64,000 bases of DNA from Gordonia westfalica (lineage in GTDB: Bacteria; Actinomycetota; Actinomycetes; Mycobacteriales; Mycobacteriaceae): positions 1 through 64,000 of the forward strand of contig NZ_FNLM01000036.1 of NCBI RefSeq assembly GCF_900105725.1. Reading direction: 5' to 3'. Under the pieces are notes generated by a model that saw only the letters and a list, made by a program, of their open reading frames with translations, was not told the origin of the DNA and made no database searches. Numbering within the stretch: the first letter of the stretch is position 1; every line of letters begins with the position of its first letter. Below, piece after piece: positions 51,980 to 60,668 of this stretch. Position numbers and translations under genes: made by a program.

Positions 51980-52394
51980 CCGCGGTCTACCGGCATCAGG
52001 TCGACGAGTGCGTGGCGCTCGCCGAGACCTTGAACGCCGACGACGTGCCGCCGCCGACGGATGCGCTGTGCCGGTGGACCTCGGCGTTCACCTACTTCCT
52101 GGTCACCAAACACGGACTCAGTGACGCTCTGAGCTCGGACGATCCGAGCCTGAACAACCTGCACGCGTTGATCTTCGACAGTTTGGTCCCGGCATTTGCC
52201 TCGTTGGTCGAGCGGGCGCAGGACACGGGAGCGGTCAGCAAGGACGTCAGCGCGGTGACGTTCCTGCGTGCATCTCCAACCTGTGCATCGTCGGACCCGG
52301 CTATACCGAAGCGGACGCAAAGGCGATGGTGGGCCTGCTGCTCGAGGGTTCGGGTGCCTCGCCCGGCGAATCGCTGACAAACTCGTCCCCCTGA
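51905..52394 (+). pseudogene. TetR-family regulator, N-terminus deleted and frameshifted
   Basis: The sequence begins inside a TetR HTH (VRDIAARAGVGVGTVYRHFP) directly after the secreted-protein remnant. The first about 30 residues and start codon are missing. The ligand domain (LVTAVYRHQVDECVALAE, LHALIFDSLVPAFASLVERA) runs to 52262, where one missing base (CGTGCATC for CGTGGCATC) shifts the frame. The proper end (SNLCIVGPGYTEADAKAMVG) is readable to a stop at 52394. It cannot be functional. Confidence 0.75.
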
Positions 52395-52534
52395 GCACCC
52401 TCCGAGGGCGTATTGCCCTCCGAAGCCCCTCAGATGGACGAAATCTTCCGATCGCGATGAGAAAGCACCTCGGGCAGGGTCTTTCTCTGTATCGGTACGG
52501 ACCAACCAAGGGATCGGCAATGGAGGCATCGGCA

Positions 52535-53053
52535 ATGACCCGTCTGCTGTTCGTCCACGGCGCAGGTGGATTCACCGACGACCGTCCTATCGCCGACGGT
52601 CTCGGCGACGCACTCGGCGTGCCGGTCGACATGCCGGAGTTCTCCGGCGACGACATGTCCCTGCAGGCGTGGGCCGATCCGTTGCGTGCACGGCTGTCCG
52701 CGATGGCACCCGACGATCTGCTCGTCGCCCACTCGTTCGGCGCATCGATCCTGCTGCACGTGCTGGCCGAGGCCGGCTACGCAGGGCCGAAACGCGCCGT
52801 ACTCCTCGCGATGCCGAACTGGGGGCCGAACGGGTGGGCGATCGAGCAGTACGACTTCGCCGGACCACCGCCACGCGGTGTCACGCTGTCGCTGCACCAC
52901 TGCGTCGACGACGAAGAGGTCCCGGTCGGACACCTGGACCTGAATGCCGCGTTGCTCCCGGGTGCGCACCTGCATCGTCACGAGACCGGTGGTCATCAGT
53001 TCGTCGGGCAGGTCGGCATCGTCGCCGCCGACGCGCGACACGACTGCCCGTGA
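52535..53053 (+). CDS. Small alpha/beta hydrolase (RBBP9/YdeN-like)
   Basis: 172 residues from ATG 52535, GGAGG eight bases upstream. FVHGAGGFTDD at the start, nucleophile Ser in LVAHSFGASIL, His near HETGGHQF. Short serine hydrolase of the YdeN/RBBP9 kind. Substrate unknown. Followed by an MFS gene 75 bp downstream. Confidence 0.8.
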   Translation: MTRLLFVHGAGGFTDDRPIADGLGDALGVPVDMPEFSGDDMSLQAWADPLRARLSAMAPDDLLVAHSFGASILLHVLAEAGYAGPKRAVLLAMPNWGPNGWAIEQYDFAGPPPRGVTLSLHHCVDDEEVPVGHLDLNAALLPGAHLHRHETGGHQFVGQVGIVAADARHDCP

Positions 53054-53128
53054 CGGCGGTGGTTGCGCGTAGCCGATCCGACCGTGACCCTGGGTAGACA
53101 GCGACCCCGAGGTCTCGGGAAGGCAGAC

Positions 53129-54616
53129 ATGACCGCGAACCATCCGGCGGATGCAAGCCCTGTGGGCATACCTGCTGCGTCGACCGCGGGCCGATGGCTG
53201 ATCGTCGCCGCGGTCCTCGGTTCGGGCGTCGCATTCCTCGACGGCACGGTCGTGAACGTCGCGCTGCCGTCCATCGCGCGTGACCTCGGCACCGATCTGC
53301 GTGGGCAGCAGTGGGTGCTCGACGGCTATCTGTTGACGTTGAGCTCACTCCTGCTGCTGGGCGGCGTCGCCGGTGACCGGTACGGGCGACGGCTCATCTT
53401 CACCGGCGGGCTGGCGATGTTCACGGTGGCGACGATCGGTTGCGGTGTGGCGCCGACCATCGAATGGCTTGTGGTCGCGCGGCTCGTCCAGGGCGTCGCG
53501 GCGGCGGCCGTCGTGCCCGGCAGCCTGGCATTGATCAACGCGGAGATCGCGCCGGAGGATCGCGGTGCGGCGGTTGGGCTGTGGGCCGGAATGTCCGGCG
53601 CGACCAGCGCGCTGGGGCCGTTCGTCGGTGGGTGGCTCGTCGACGCGGCGTCGTGGCGATGGGCCTTCTTCCTGAGCGTGCCGCTGGCGTTGGCCGCGCT
53701 GGTCATCTCGATTCGGCATGTGCCGGAGTCCCGCGATCCGTCCGCACCGCCGCGCCTCGATGTCGCGGGGTCCGTGACGATGGCGCTCGGTCTCGCGGGC
53801 CTCATCTTCGCGTTGATCGAGGGGCCGTCGAGCGGCTGGTCCGCGGGGACGACCGCCGCCGGTCTCGTCGGCGTGGCAGCGCTGGTCGCCTTCGTGGTCA
53901 TCGAGACGCGGGTACGTTCGCCGTTGTTGCCGCTCAGGCTCTTTCGGTCGTCGCAGTTCACCGGAGCCAACCTGACGACGCTCCTCGTGTACGCGGCCTT
54001 GGGTGGCGCACTGTTCCTGCTGGCCCTGCAGCTGCAGCAGAGTCTCGGCTATTCGGCGTTCGAGGCCGGGGCGGCGATGTTCCCGAGCACGTTCATCATG
54101 CTGTTCGGCTCCCCGCTGGTGGGGAAGCTCGCGCAGACCACCGGGCCGCGACTGCCGATGACCGTCGGTCCGCTGATCGCCGCGGGCGGCTTCGCGCTGA
54201 TGTCGCGCGTGCAGCCGGGCACGGACTACCTGGCGCACGTGCTGCCCGGCGTCCTGCTGTTCGGGCTCGGGATGACGGTCACCGTCGCACCGCTGACCGC
54301 GGCCGCGCTCGGTGCGGTCGACGACGCGCTGGCCGGCACCGCGTCGGGCGTGAACAACGCGGTGGCCCGCGTCGCCGGCCTCCTGGCCGTCGCGGTGCTG
54401 CCCGCGGTGGCCGGTATCCACGCCGGCCCCGGAGAGCCTCTCGGCGACGGCTTCCGGACGGCGATGTACATCTGCGCGGCCTTCTGCGCCGTCGGCGGGC
54501 TCGTCGCGGCCCTGACGATCAGCTCCGGCGCGGGTTTCCGGCCACAGGTCCGGGCCGGGATGGACACCGCATGTCAGGACGCCTGCACCCGCCGCGAACA
54601 ACCGGCGAATCCATAG
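53129..54616 (+). CDS. MFS exporter, DHA2 (14-helix) family
   Basis: 495 residues from ATG 53129, behind GGGAAGG. Signature VAFLDGTVVNVALPSIARDL and QQWVLDGYLLTLSSLLLLGG, A-motif AGDRYGRRL, motif-C-like WAGMSGATSALGPFVGGWLV. Same family as 16532 but not close. Proton-driven efflux of drugs or metabolites. No adjacent intact regulator: the decayed TetR at 51905 may once have controlled it. Confidence 0.9.
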   Translation: MTANHPADASPVGIPAASTAGRWLIVAAVLGSGVAFLDGTVVNVALPSIARDLGTDLRGQQWVLDGYLLTLSSLLLLGGVAGDRYGRRLIFTGGLAMFTVATIGCGVAPTIEWLVVARLVQGVAAAAVVPGSLALINAEIAPEDRGAAVGLWAGMSGATSALGPFVGGWLVDAASWRWAFFLSVPLALAALVISIRHVPESRDPSAPPRLDVAGSVTMALGLAGLIFALIEGPSSGWSAGTTAAGLVGVAALVAFVVIETRVRSPLLPLRLFRSSQFTGANLTTLLVYAALGGALFLLALQLQQSLGYSAFEAGAAMFPSTFIMLFGSPLVGKLAQTTGPRLPMTVGPLIAAGGFALMSRVQPGTDYLAHVLPGVLLFGLGMTVTVAPLTAAALGAVDDALAGTASGVNNAVARVAGLLAVAVLPAVAGIHAGPGEPLGDGFRTAMYICAAFCAVGGLVAALTISSGAGFRPQVRAGMDTACQDACTRREQPANP

Positions 54617-54648
54617 CTCGAAACCGCGCTCACCGCGGTTTCGAGCTA
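54614..54648. terminator. Bidirectional stem-loop between convergent genes
   Basis: TAGCTCGAAACCGC (including the MFS stop) pairs with GCGGTTTCGAGCTA across a 7-nt loop. 14-bp perfect stem. It separates the convergent MFS and DoxX genes. Confidence 0.75.
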
Positions 54649-54656
54649 TGAAGTGG

Positions 54657-55076
54657 CTAGTCGGAACGCTTCCCGGTTCCGGCCGCGATCGCCCACAGCA
54701 CCAGCACCGGCTGGAAGAACAGACGCGTGAGACGCTTCTCGTCGGTGTCGAGGCCGAAAGCGTCGATGTGGTCGACGTACTGGTGGATGTTGCCGGGGAA
54801 CACCGCGACGAAGAACGCCGCGACGATCCACGAGACGATCTTGCGATGGCGCGGAAGGGCGATGAGTGCCGCACCCAACGCGATCTCCACCCCGCCCGAG
54901 GCGAGCACCACGAAGTCCTTGCTGAACGGCACCCAGTCGGGCACCTGGGCCTGGAACTCGTCGCGCTGCGCGGTCAGGTGGCCGATCCCGGCGATCGCCA
55001 GGACGGCTCCGAGCGCGATCCGGGCGATCGCGCGGCCCAGCGGCTGGCGGGCGGTGGTGGGGGACAGGATCGACAT
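54657..55076 (-). CDS. DoxX-family membrane protein
   Basis: 139 residues, four hydrophobic segments: ALGAVLAIAGIGHLTAQRDE, DFVVLASGGVEIALGAALIA, IVSWIVAAFFVAVFPGNIHQ, FFQPVLVLWAIAAGTG. Typical DoxX-like pattern. Role unclear, perhaps redox or stress related. The 283 bp upstream hold only a CCCCGGAC/GTCCGGGG stem at 55232-55253. Confidence 0.8.
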   Translation of the reverse strand: MSILSPTTARQPLGRAIARIALGAVLAIAGIGHLTAQRDEFQAQVPDWVPFSKDFVVLASGGVEIALGAALIALPRHRKIVSWIVAAFFVAVFPGNIHQYVDHIDAFGLDTDEKRLTRLFFQPVLVLWAIAAGTGKRSD

Positions 55077-55359
55077 GCAGGCTCCTCCAATGGTCGCGTC
55101 TGTTGCGTTCCCGGTGGTTCGTGACCGTTGCGGTCTCGGACTGGCAGGGAGGGTGATTCGACTGATTCTCCCTTCGGCGGCGACCTACGAGAATTAGTCG
55201 CGGTACCTAGTAAATGTGTGATACATATGTGACCCCGGACACCGTCGTCCGGGGTAGTTGTCCGCACGGAGGTCAGCCCATGTCCCTCGACCCGATGTCG
55301 GTGTTCCGACACCAGTCCTCAGGCCACCCATTCGCCACGACGCGACTCGGGGAACGGTC

Positions 55360-55506
55360 ATGACGCTGAAGTCGGTGTGGGACGCGCTGAAGGCTTCCGC
55401 AGGGGTGGTCGTCACCGCGGCGGCGTTCGCCGTCGGGTTGGCGGTTCTGGTGGTGGCGCAGGTCGTCGTCTTCGCGGCCCGCCTCGCAGTCGATCTTCCC
55501 GGCTGA
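55360..55506 (+). CDS. Small membrane protein (48 residues)
   Basis: ATG 55360 behind CGGGGAACGG. A single long hydrophobic helix (AGVVVTAAAFAVGLAVLVVA) between a basic and a short acidic end. No family. Small single-helix proteins of this size are common, and composition favours coding, but there is no further support. Confidence 0.5.
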   Translation: MTLKSVWDALKASAGVVVTAAAFAVGLAVLVVAQVVVFAARLAVDLPG

Positions 55507-55576
55507 ACAACCCCCGCCGGTTGATCGATCAGGAATCGAGAAGCGTGAACGCTTCGATGCGCCATAGCGTCGGAGC

Positions 55577-56179
55577 ATGCCAAACGTCAACGCACTCACC
55601 CTCGAAGTTCCCGACATCAGCGCCGCGGAGGTCTTCTACAACAAGGCTTTCGGACTCGACGATCGATTGCGGTTCCGGACCGCGGAATCACCGAGCCAAG
55701 GCTTTCGCGGTTTCGTGATCTCGCTCGTGGTCGCCGACCCTACGGTCGCCGATTCCTTCCTCGATCCCGCGATCGACGCCGGCGCCACCGTGCTCAAGCC
55801 CGCCAAGAAGTCCTTCTGGGGCTACGGCGGCGTGGTCCAGGCGCCCGACGGCGCGATCTGGAAGGTCGCCAGCTCGTCGAAGAAGCCGACCGGTGCGCCG
55901 ACTCGCGAGTTCGACGACCTGGTCCTGCTGCTCGGCGTCGACGACGTCGCGGCCACCAAGCAGTTCTACGTCGACCGTGGATTCACGGTGGGGAAGAGCT
56001 ACGGCCGCAAATACGTCGAGTTCGAGAGCGGCCCGGGGTCGGTGAAGCTCGCGCTCTACGGTCGAAAAGCCGCGGCGAAGGACGCCGGCGTCGACGCCGC
56101 GGGTTCCGGGGCGCATCGGCTGTCGATCTCCGCCGACGCCGGGCAATTCGTCGATCCAGATGGGTTCGACTGGGAATGA
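55577..56179 (+). CDS. VOC/glyoxalase-fold protein
   Basis: 200 residues with two VOC repeats: NALTLEVPDISAAEVFYNKA ... FVDPDGFDWE, and LVLLLGVDDVAATKQFYVDR. Family members include glyoxalases, dioxygenases and resistance proteins. Metal ligands are not clear. The end (DGFDWE then stop) is about two residues short of the usual form. It is the last ordinary chromosomal gene before the IS-rich block. Confidence 0.8.
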   Translation: MPNVNALTLEVPDISAAEVFYNKAFGLDDRLRFRTAESPSQGFRGFVISLVVADPTVADSFLDPAIDAGATVLKPAKKSFWGYGGVVQAPDGAIWKVASSSKKPTGAPTREFDDLVLLLGVDDVAATKQFYVDRGFTVGKSYGRKYVEFESGPGSVKLALYGRKAAAKDAGVDAAGSGAHRLSISADAGQFVDPDGFDWE

Positions 56180-56453
56180 CTCTCTGTTTGTAGGATCTCA
56201 TCCTCTTTGTCAGTCGCGAACTGGGGTTTCTCATGATCATGTCACCTGTGGGTTCTCACTAACTTGTCAGAATCCTCAGGCCAGCACTGCTCCCCGGCCG
56301 GCGCGTCATAGTTCGAGGTTGCAGTGCTGAAGCGGCGGGTTGCTAGGAGACCGCTACGCGACGTGAACTGCGGCTTGTGAATGGTCGAACCGTCCGACCG
56401 GCTGAACAAGGGCGATCGAACGCCGGCCGGTGTCGTGGCGATGTTCCCGGATG
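56180..56453. other. Non-coding junction before the IS481-type element
   Basis: 274 bp without a supported gene. A short frame opens at 56378 (MVEPSDRLNKGDRTPAGVVA) and runs into the IS end, so it may be the 5' remnant of a gene cut by the insertion. Confidence 0.4.
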
Positions 56454-56478
56454 TGACGTGTAAGGGCTCGGGACATGC

Positions 56479-57714
56479 TTGACGTCGTGTCGCCGGGACA
56501 TCGTTGACGTCTCACGCTTGTCGGTGGTCGCAGTCAGAGTGTGGGGGGTGTCCTTCTCTGCTGAGACTGAATCCGATGCTGAGATCGCTGCACGGGTGCG
56601 TGTGGAGGTCAGGTTCCGTGCGGTCACCGAAGTCGCCGACGGTGCTCCGGTCATCGAGGTCGCTAACCGTTACGGTGTCTCTCGCCAAACGGTCACGGCG
56701 TGGCGCAAGCGCTATGCCGCATCAGGTCTGGGCGGTTTATCGGATCGATCTCGCCGACCGCGTACTAGCCCGAACCAGATCTCTCCACAAGTGGAGGCGA
56801 CGATCTGCGAAATGCGACGCACCCACCGGCGGTGGGGTGCCCGGCGCATCGTCTACGAACTCGGACGCCTCGACCCTTATGCGCCCGCGCCCGCGCGGGC
56901 CACGGTGCACCGCGTGCTGGTACGCAACGGATTGGTCAATCCTCAAGAGCAGCTACATAAACGGGTCTACAAGCGATGGGAGCGGGAAGCTCCGATGCAT
57001 CTGTGGCAACTCGACCTGGTTGGAGGTGTGTTCCTGGCTGGCGGCCGGGAATGCAAACTGTTGACCGGCATCGACGACCATTCCCGCTTCGTCACCGTCG
57101 CCGCGGTTCTCGAGCAGCCCAGTGGCAGTGCCGTGTGTGAAGCGTTCGTCGGGGCGATGAATCGATGGGGCGTGCCGTTCGAGGTGCTCACCGACAACGG
57201 CAACCAGTTCACCGGCAGACACACGCGGCCGTTGCCGGTTGAGGTGCTCTTCGAGCGGACGTGTCGCGAGTACGGCATCACCGCGCGGTTGACCAAACGC
57301 CGGTCACCGACCACGACCGGCAAAATCGAACGATTCCATCGCACATTGCGCCGGGAGCTTCTCGACGAGACTGGCGCCTTCGACACCATCGAGACCGCGC
57401 AAACGGCTATCGACGAATGGGTCCACGCCTACAACACCTGCAGACCGCATCAGTCGCTGAACATGGCCACCCCTGCCAGCGTGTTCCGCAGTCGCAGCAC
57501 CGATCCCGACACCATGCCCAGCAAGCCTGTTGGTGCCGAGATCCGACCGGAAGCCGAAGTCGTTCGGCCAGCTCCAACCGTGGCCGATCAGTCGAGTTCC
57601 GCCATTGAGTTCGACACTGTCGTGCCGCCGTCCGGTGTAGTGACTATTGCCGGTGTGCAACAGGTGTGGGTCGGAAAGAAACTATGCGCAGCGCAGTGTC
57701 GTGATGTGGGCTGA
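56479..57714 (+). CDS. IS481-type transposase, catalytic part (frame 1)
   Basis: Up to 411 residues; the true start is probably further in, near VEVRFRAVTEVADG, since the first 40 residues overlap the terminal repeat. N-terminal HTH (VIEVANRYGVSRQTVTAWRK), then DDE: WQLDLVGG, LTDNGNQFTG, GKIERFHRTLRRE, then HQSLNMATPASVFR. The frame ends soon after VQQVWVGKK, where homologous proteins continue into a C-terminal region found here in the +1 frame. Confidence 0.88.
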   Translation: MTSCRRDIVDVSRLSVVAVRVWGVSFSAETESDAEIAARVRVEVRFRAVTEVADGAPVIEVANRYGVSRQTVTAWRKRYAASGLGGLSDRSRRPRTSPNQISPQVEATICEMRRTHRRWGARRIVYELGRLDPYAPAPARATVHRVLVRNGLVNPQEQLHKRVYKRWEREAPMHLWQLDLVGGVFLAGGRECKLLTGIDDHSRFVTVAAVLEQPSGSAVCEAFVGAMNRWGVPFEVLTDNGNQFTGRHTRPLPVEVLFERTCREYGITARLTKRRSPTTTGKIERFHRTLRRELLDETGAFDTIETAQTAIDEWVHAYNTCRPHQSLNMATPASVFRSRSTDPDTMPSKPVGAEIRPEAEVVRPAPTVADQSSSAIEFDTVVPPSGVVTIAGVQQVWVGKKLCAAQCRDVG

Positions 57715-58345
57715 CCTGTCGAGCGTGTACATCATCTGCGACGACATCGTGATCAAGACGGTCCGGTCGAAGCTGACCACCGCAGACCTGCAACGACTCC
57801 GCGCCCGCGGCACCCGCCCGGGCCGGCCCAGACCGGCGCAAGCCGCGTTCGACACCTCCACCGCCACCCATCGGCCGCGAGCTATCGAGATCGACCGGAC
57901 CGCGAACCGCGACGGCATCGTCATTGTTCGTGGACATGAACTCGCCCTCGGCGTCGTGACGGCCGGCAGCCGGGTCACCCTGCGGATCGACGGCGAGTTG
58001 ATCCACGCGACCAACGGCACCCACCTGATCAAGACGCTACCCAATCCTCTTGACCTAGAGAATATTCGCCGCTTGACCGGAGTTCGGGAAGCCAGCACCC
58101 CGCTGCCGCCTGCGCCACCGTCAGGGCCGCAGAGCGTGCAGCGCCGGGTTCCCAAGAGCGGTCAGATCATGGTGGCCAGCCAACGCCTCCGAGTCAGTCC
58201 GACCTACGCCGGCACCATCGTCACCATCATCGTCGACGATCACCACCTACGAGTGCTCGACGGCGCCAGAGAACTGTCACTGCACGCACGAACCACCACC
58301 AAGACCATTCGCAACTTCAACGCCCACCGGCCCCACCGCCGGTAA
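57647..58345 (+). CDS. IS481-type transposase, C-terminal part (+1 frame)
   Basis: The meaningful part starts near 57680 (YAQRSVVMWADLSSVYIICD) and ends HRPHRR. It has two related beta-rich segments (VVMWADL..IKTVRSKLT and LRVSPTYAGTIVTIIVDDHH). It joins to the catalytic part if ribosomes move +1 at AAAGAAAC (about 57678-57685) or if one base is an insertion. Both copies share this. Whether the two parts make one protein is not shown. Confidence 0.7.
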   Translation: MPVCNRCGSERNYAQRSVVMWADLSSVYIICDDIVIKTVRSKLTTADLQRLRARGTRPGRPRPAQAAFDTSTATHRPRAIEIDRTANRDGIVIVRGHELALGVVTAGSRVTLRIDGELIHATNGTHLIKTLPNPLDLENIRRLTGVREASTPLPPAPPSGPQSVQRRVPKSGQIMVASQRLRVSPTYAGTIVTIIVDDHHLRVLDGARELSLHARTTTKTIRNFNAHRPHRR

Positions 58346-58366
58346 GCATCTCCCGAGAACACGACG

Positions 58367-58693
58367 TCACGCATCTCCTGAGACCGCACACGTCAGCTCA
58401 TTCAAGCTCACGATGGCCGCGGTCGATCGAGTCTCCTCGTACTCTGCATACGCTCGCTCGATCTTCGAACGTGCTAAACAGAAATCCATGGCCGCAGACG
58501 CCATCGCTCCTGCGAGCTGCTCCACAGCAGGCGCTCCGTTGGCATCATGTGCGAGAAAGTGCGTCCGCACGATAGTCGATGTTTCCGGAACTGTGACGGC
58601 GTCCTCGAACGCCGGCAGGAAGCTGATCAGCGAGCTGCTCGTGCCCCGAGCTAGCTCGAGGAACTGTTCGACGACCGCCGATTCGTCAATCAT
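58367..58693 (-). CDS. Hypothetical protein, 3' end provided by the IS
   Basis: 108 residues from ATG 58693. Helical, acidic: VVEQFLELARGTSSSLISFL, AMDFCLARSKIERAYAEYEE. The last about nine residues and the stop lie within the IS481 end (up to 58395), so the gene has been cut by the insertion or uses the IS to terminate. No family. Its base composition is lower in GC than the chromosome core. Confidence 0.5.
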   Translation of the reverse strand: MIDESAVVEQFLELARGTSSSLISFLPAFEDAVTVPETSTIVRTHFLAHDANGAPAVEQLAGAMASAAMDFCLARSKIERAYAEYEETRSTAAIVSLNELTCAVSGDA

Positions 58694-58696
58694 CAC

Positions 58697-59023
58697 TCAC
58701 CCTTGATCGCGCAGCACGTCCTCCCGCGACCGGGGAGGCACGTAGGCAGGATATCGGCGCGATAGGACATTCTGGCGGCGCCACTCGCTGGGCGCGCTGA
58801 TCTGCCGCCCTCCCGGAGGTCGGCAGCCGCATGAGCAGATTGGTGACGTTCGCAGCGAGGGGGTGGGCACCCAGAAAGCCGGTCGTGATGAAACGGATGA
58901 GAGGACTCGTCATAGCGGATCTAGAGCGGGCCGTTGGTTCTGGTGTGGTCCGGACCTGAGACCGTGAGCAGCGACCCGAGCAATCGTTCCTCGGCGCGGA
59001 TAGCCGCAAGCCAAGCTTTCGGC
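58697..59023. other. Stretch without a supported gene
   Basis: 327 bp between two leftward genes. The only long frames are Arg/Pro/Ser-rich and look non-coding. It may hold the remains of a gene or promoters of 58693. No repeat or hairpin stands out. Confidence 0.4.
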
Positions 59024-59866
59024 TCAGTGGGGTGCGGTCAATCTCCTCATTGAGTCGAGCCGACGATGTACGTAGGAGGAGAGCGAGAACGCGTCGTAGA
59101 AATCGTTCAGAACCTCATCATTGAAGATTCGGCTGGAGTGCGCGCGCGGGTTTCGGAAGTGCCCGTGGATCCCAACGAGCAGGCTTTTAAAGCCGCGGTG
59201 CTCGCTGATGTCGGAGTCTGATTCATGGGCGTTGATGGACCAGGCGGGATGCTCGCGATTGGTTCCGAGGACGCCGTCGTAAAGAGCTGCGCCATCACCC
59301 GCCAACCCCGTGATGCCGCGGACTCTTGCTGGGATGCTCTTCGACGCTTCCGACATTGCATGAAACAGAGAACGCCCGATGAGTTCCTCGTCGCAGTAGC
59401 GGAATAACTCGCTGTGACACCCTCGGCGCCTCAGCTCAGTTTGAAGTCGTCCGGCCAGGGCGGCACCCTCGGAGATGCTGGATGCCTTCGCTCCGGATGC
59501 GAGCTTGCCCGCTTCGTTAACTGCGTAGCCGTAGTACACGAGGAACTGGTTGAGCTGGTCGCGCAGCTCGTCGAAACGAGCTGGCTGAGCGGCATACCGG
59601 CTAGGATTCATGGCCTTTGCGATGAATCCGCCCATGACGTTGCCGGCTTGCTGTCGAACCTGGACGTTGTAGAGAGTGACGTACAGGCTGTCGCGCTTGT
59701 TGCCGCCCGGCTTACGCTGCCTGACTCCCACCATCTGGAGCAAGGAGTCGATCTCGGAACCGGTGAGTCCCGGATGATCTGTCTGCGAAAGCACGTCGCA
59801 CACGCCCTTGACGAAGGGTGAAGGGAGCAATCTTCGGGGCGTTTGTTTGGGCATAGTGGTCGACAT
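59024..59866 (-). CDS. TIGR02391-like protein with possible HEPN R-x4-H motif
   Basis: 280 residues. The C-terminal part matches the TIGR02391 (Ymh-like) pattern: FKSLLVGIHGHFRNPRAH, then DFYDAFSLSSYVHRRLD. R238-NPRA-H243 is an R-x4-H, the catalytic motif of HEPN RNases. The N-terminal half (LLPSPFVKGVCDVLSQTD, LTGSEIDSLLQMVGV) may bind a partner or nucleic acid. Proteins of this type occur in mobile and defence islands, and a role in abortive infection is an inference. Intact, between inverted IS copies. It precedes the truncated gene 58693 by 330 bp. Confidence 0.6.
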   Translation of the reverse strand: MSTTMPKQTPRRLLPSPFVKGVCDVLSQTDHPGLTGSEIDSLLQMVGVRQRKPGGNKRDSLYVTLYNVQVRQQAGNVMGGFIAKAMNPSRYAAQPARFDELRDQLNQFLVYYGYAVNEAGKLASGAKASSISEGAALAGRLQTELRRRGCHSELFRYCDEELIGRSLFHAMSEASKSIPARVRGITGLAGDGAALYDGVLGTNREHPAWSINAHESDSDISEHRGFKSLLVGIHGHFRNPRAHSSRIFNDEVLNDFYDAFSLSSYVHRRLDSMRRLTAPH

Positions 59867-59972
59867 CGAGTGGCTCTGCTCTTAGAGGCGACTGACCAAG
59901 GTCTGGCGCCTTGCGATTAGGTGTTATGACGTTCTTATCATTTCGGACGTGGGTCGGACTCGGAGACTTGGC

Positions 59973-60332
59973 CTACTCGTCCTCCATCACAGGCTCGGGT
60001 TGCTGACCGTGCCGTCGACGCCACAAGTCGCCCATGTCGTCGGCGAACTGGAGATCGACCCGTACGTCGGCTGCTCCGGGAGCGCTGTACATCACCTCAG
60101 CTGACTGATCACGCGCGATCACGTCAGGGTATTTGTCGACCATCTGCTTCTGCGCGTGCTGAAAAAGCGAGGAGAGGCCAGGCGCACTCATAAGGTGATC
60201 CGAGAACATCCCACCGTAGGAACCGAGGTTCACCGGAACACCGAACATCCCCGGCGGGTATATCGAGTTGGCGCGAGAGCCGATGGCATCAAGCGTTCCG
60301 CTCATCCCACCCGCCAAACCCTCACGGAAGAG
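59973..60332 (-). pseudogene. C-terminal remnant of a gene cut by IS3
   Basis: A frame open from the IS3 edge reads SLFREGLAGGMSGTLDAIGS and continues to VMEDE at 59973. The sequence before the first Met continues naturally toward the IS, so the N-terminus was probably lost by the insertion. About 117 residues remain (LFQHAQKQMVDKYPDVIARD). No family recognised. Confidence 0.5.
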
Positions 60333-60377
60333 TGAGGTTCCCCCCGAACCGTAGAGGCATCGATAATGAGGAGCACG

Positions 60378-60668
60378 ATGCCAGAGAAGCGGAAGAAGTA
60401 CGACCGGGAGTTTCGTGATGGGGCGGTCCGGATCGTCGAGGAGACAGGTAAGCCGATCGCCCAGGTCGCTCGAGACCTGGGGGTCAACGAGGGCACCTTG
60501 GGTAACTGGGTCAACCGGGCGCGCGCCGAGCGGGAGGGCCGCGGCGAGCTGACCGTTGATGACGCTGCTGAGCTCAAACGGTTGCGTGACGAGGTCGCCG
60601 AGCTGCGCATGGAGCGTGATGTCCTCAAGCGATCAGTGGTCCTGTGGGTGAAGGAGGCGACGAAGTGA
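60378..60668 (+). CDS. IS3-family OrfA
   Basis: 96 residues from ATG 60378 (GAGGAG upstream). HTH_Tnp_1: KYDREFRDGAVRIVEETGKP, IAQVARDLGVNEGTLGNWVN, followed by a leucine-zipper-like helix (ELKRLRDEVAELRMERDVLK). Its stop overlaps the OrfB start (GTGA). Confidence 0.92.
   Translation: MPEKRKKYDREFRDGAVRIVEETGKPIAQVARDLGVNEGTLGNWVNRARAEREGRGELTVDDAAELKRLRDEVAELRMERDVLKRSVVLWVKEATK

Larger units (their letters stand above)
56454..58395 (+). mobile_element. IS481-type element, copy 1 (1942 bp, complete ends)
   Basis: Left end TGACGTGTAAGGGCTCGGGA; right end complement TGACGTGTGCGGTCTCAGGA. The inverted similarity extends about 50 bp, with a second GGGACAT/GGGAGATG block. No target duplication is visible: GGATG on the left, GCTCA on the right. 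The internal transposase is split in two frames. Identical in the overlapping part to copy 2. Confidence 0.85.

Noticed and set aside
58686..59009. Leftward gene of 107 codons
   Set aside because: Arg/Ser/Pro-rich, no ribosome site, and overlaps the start of the better-supported gene at 58693.
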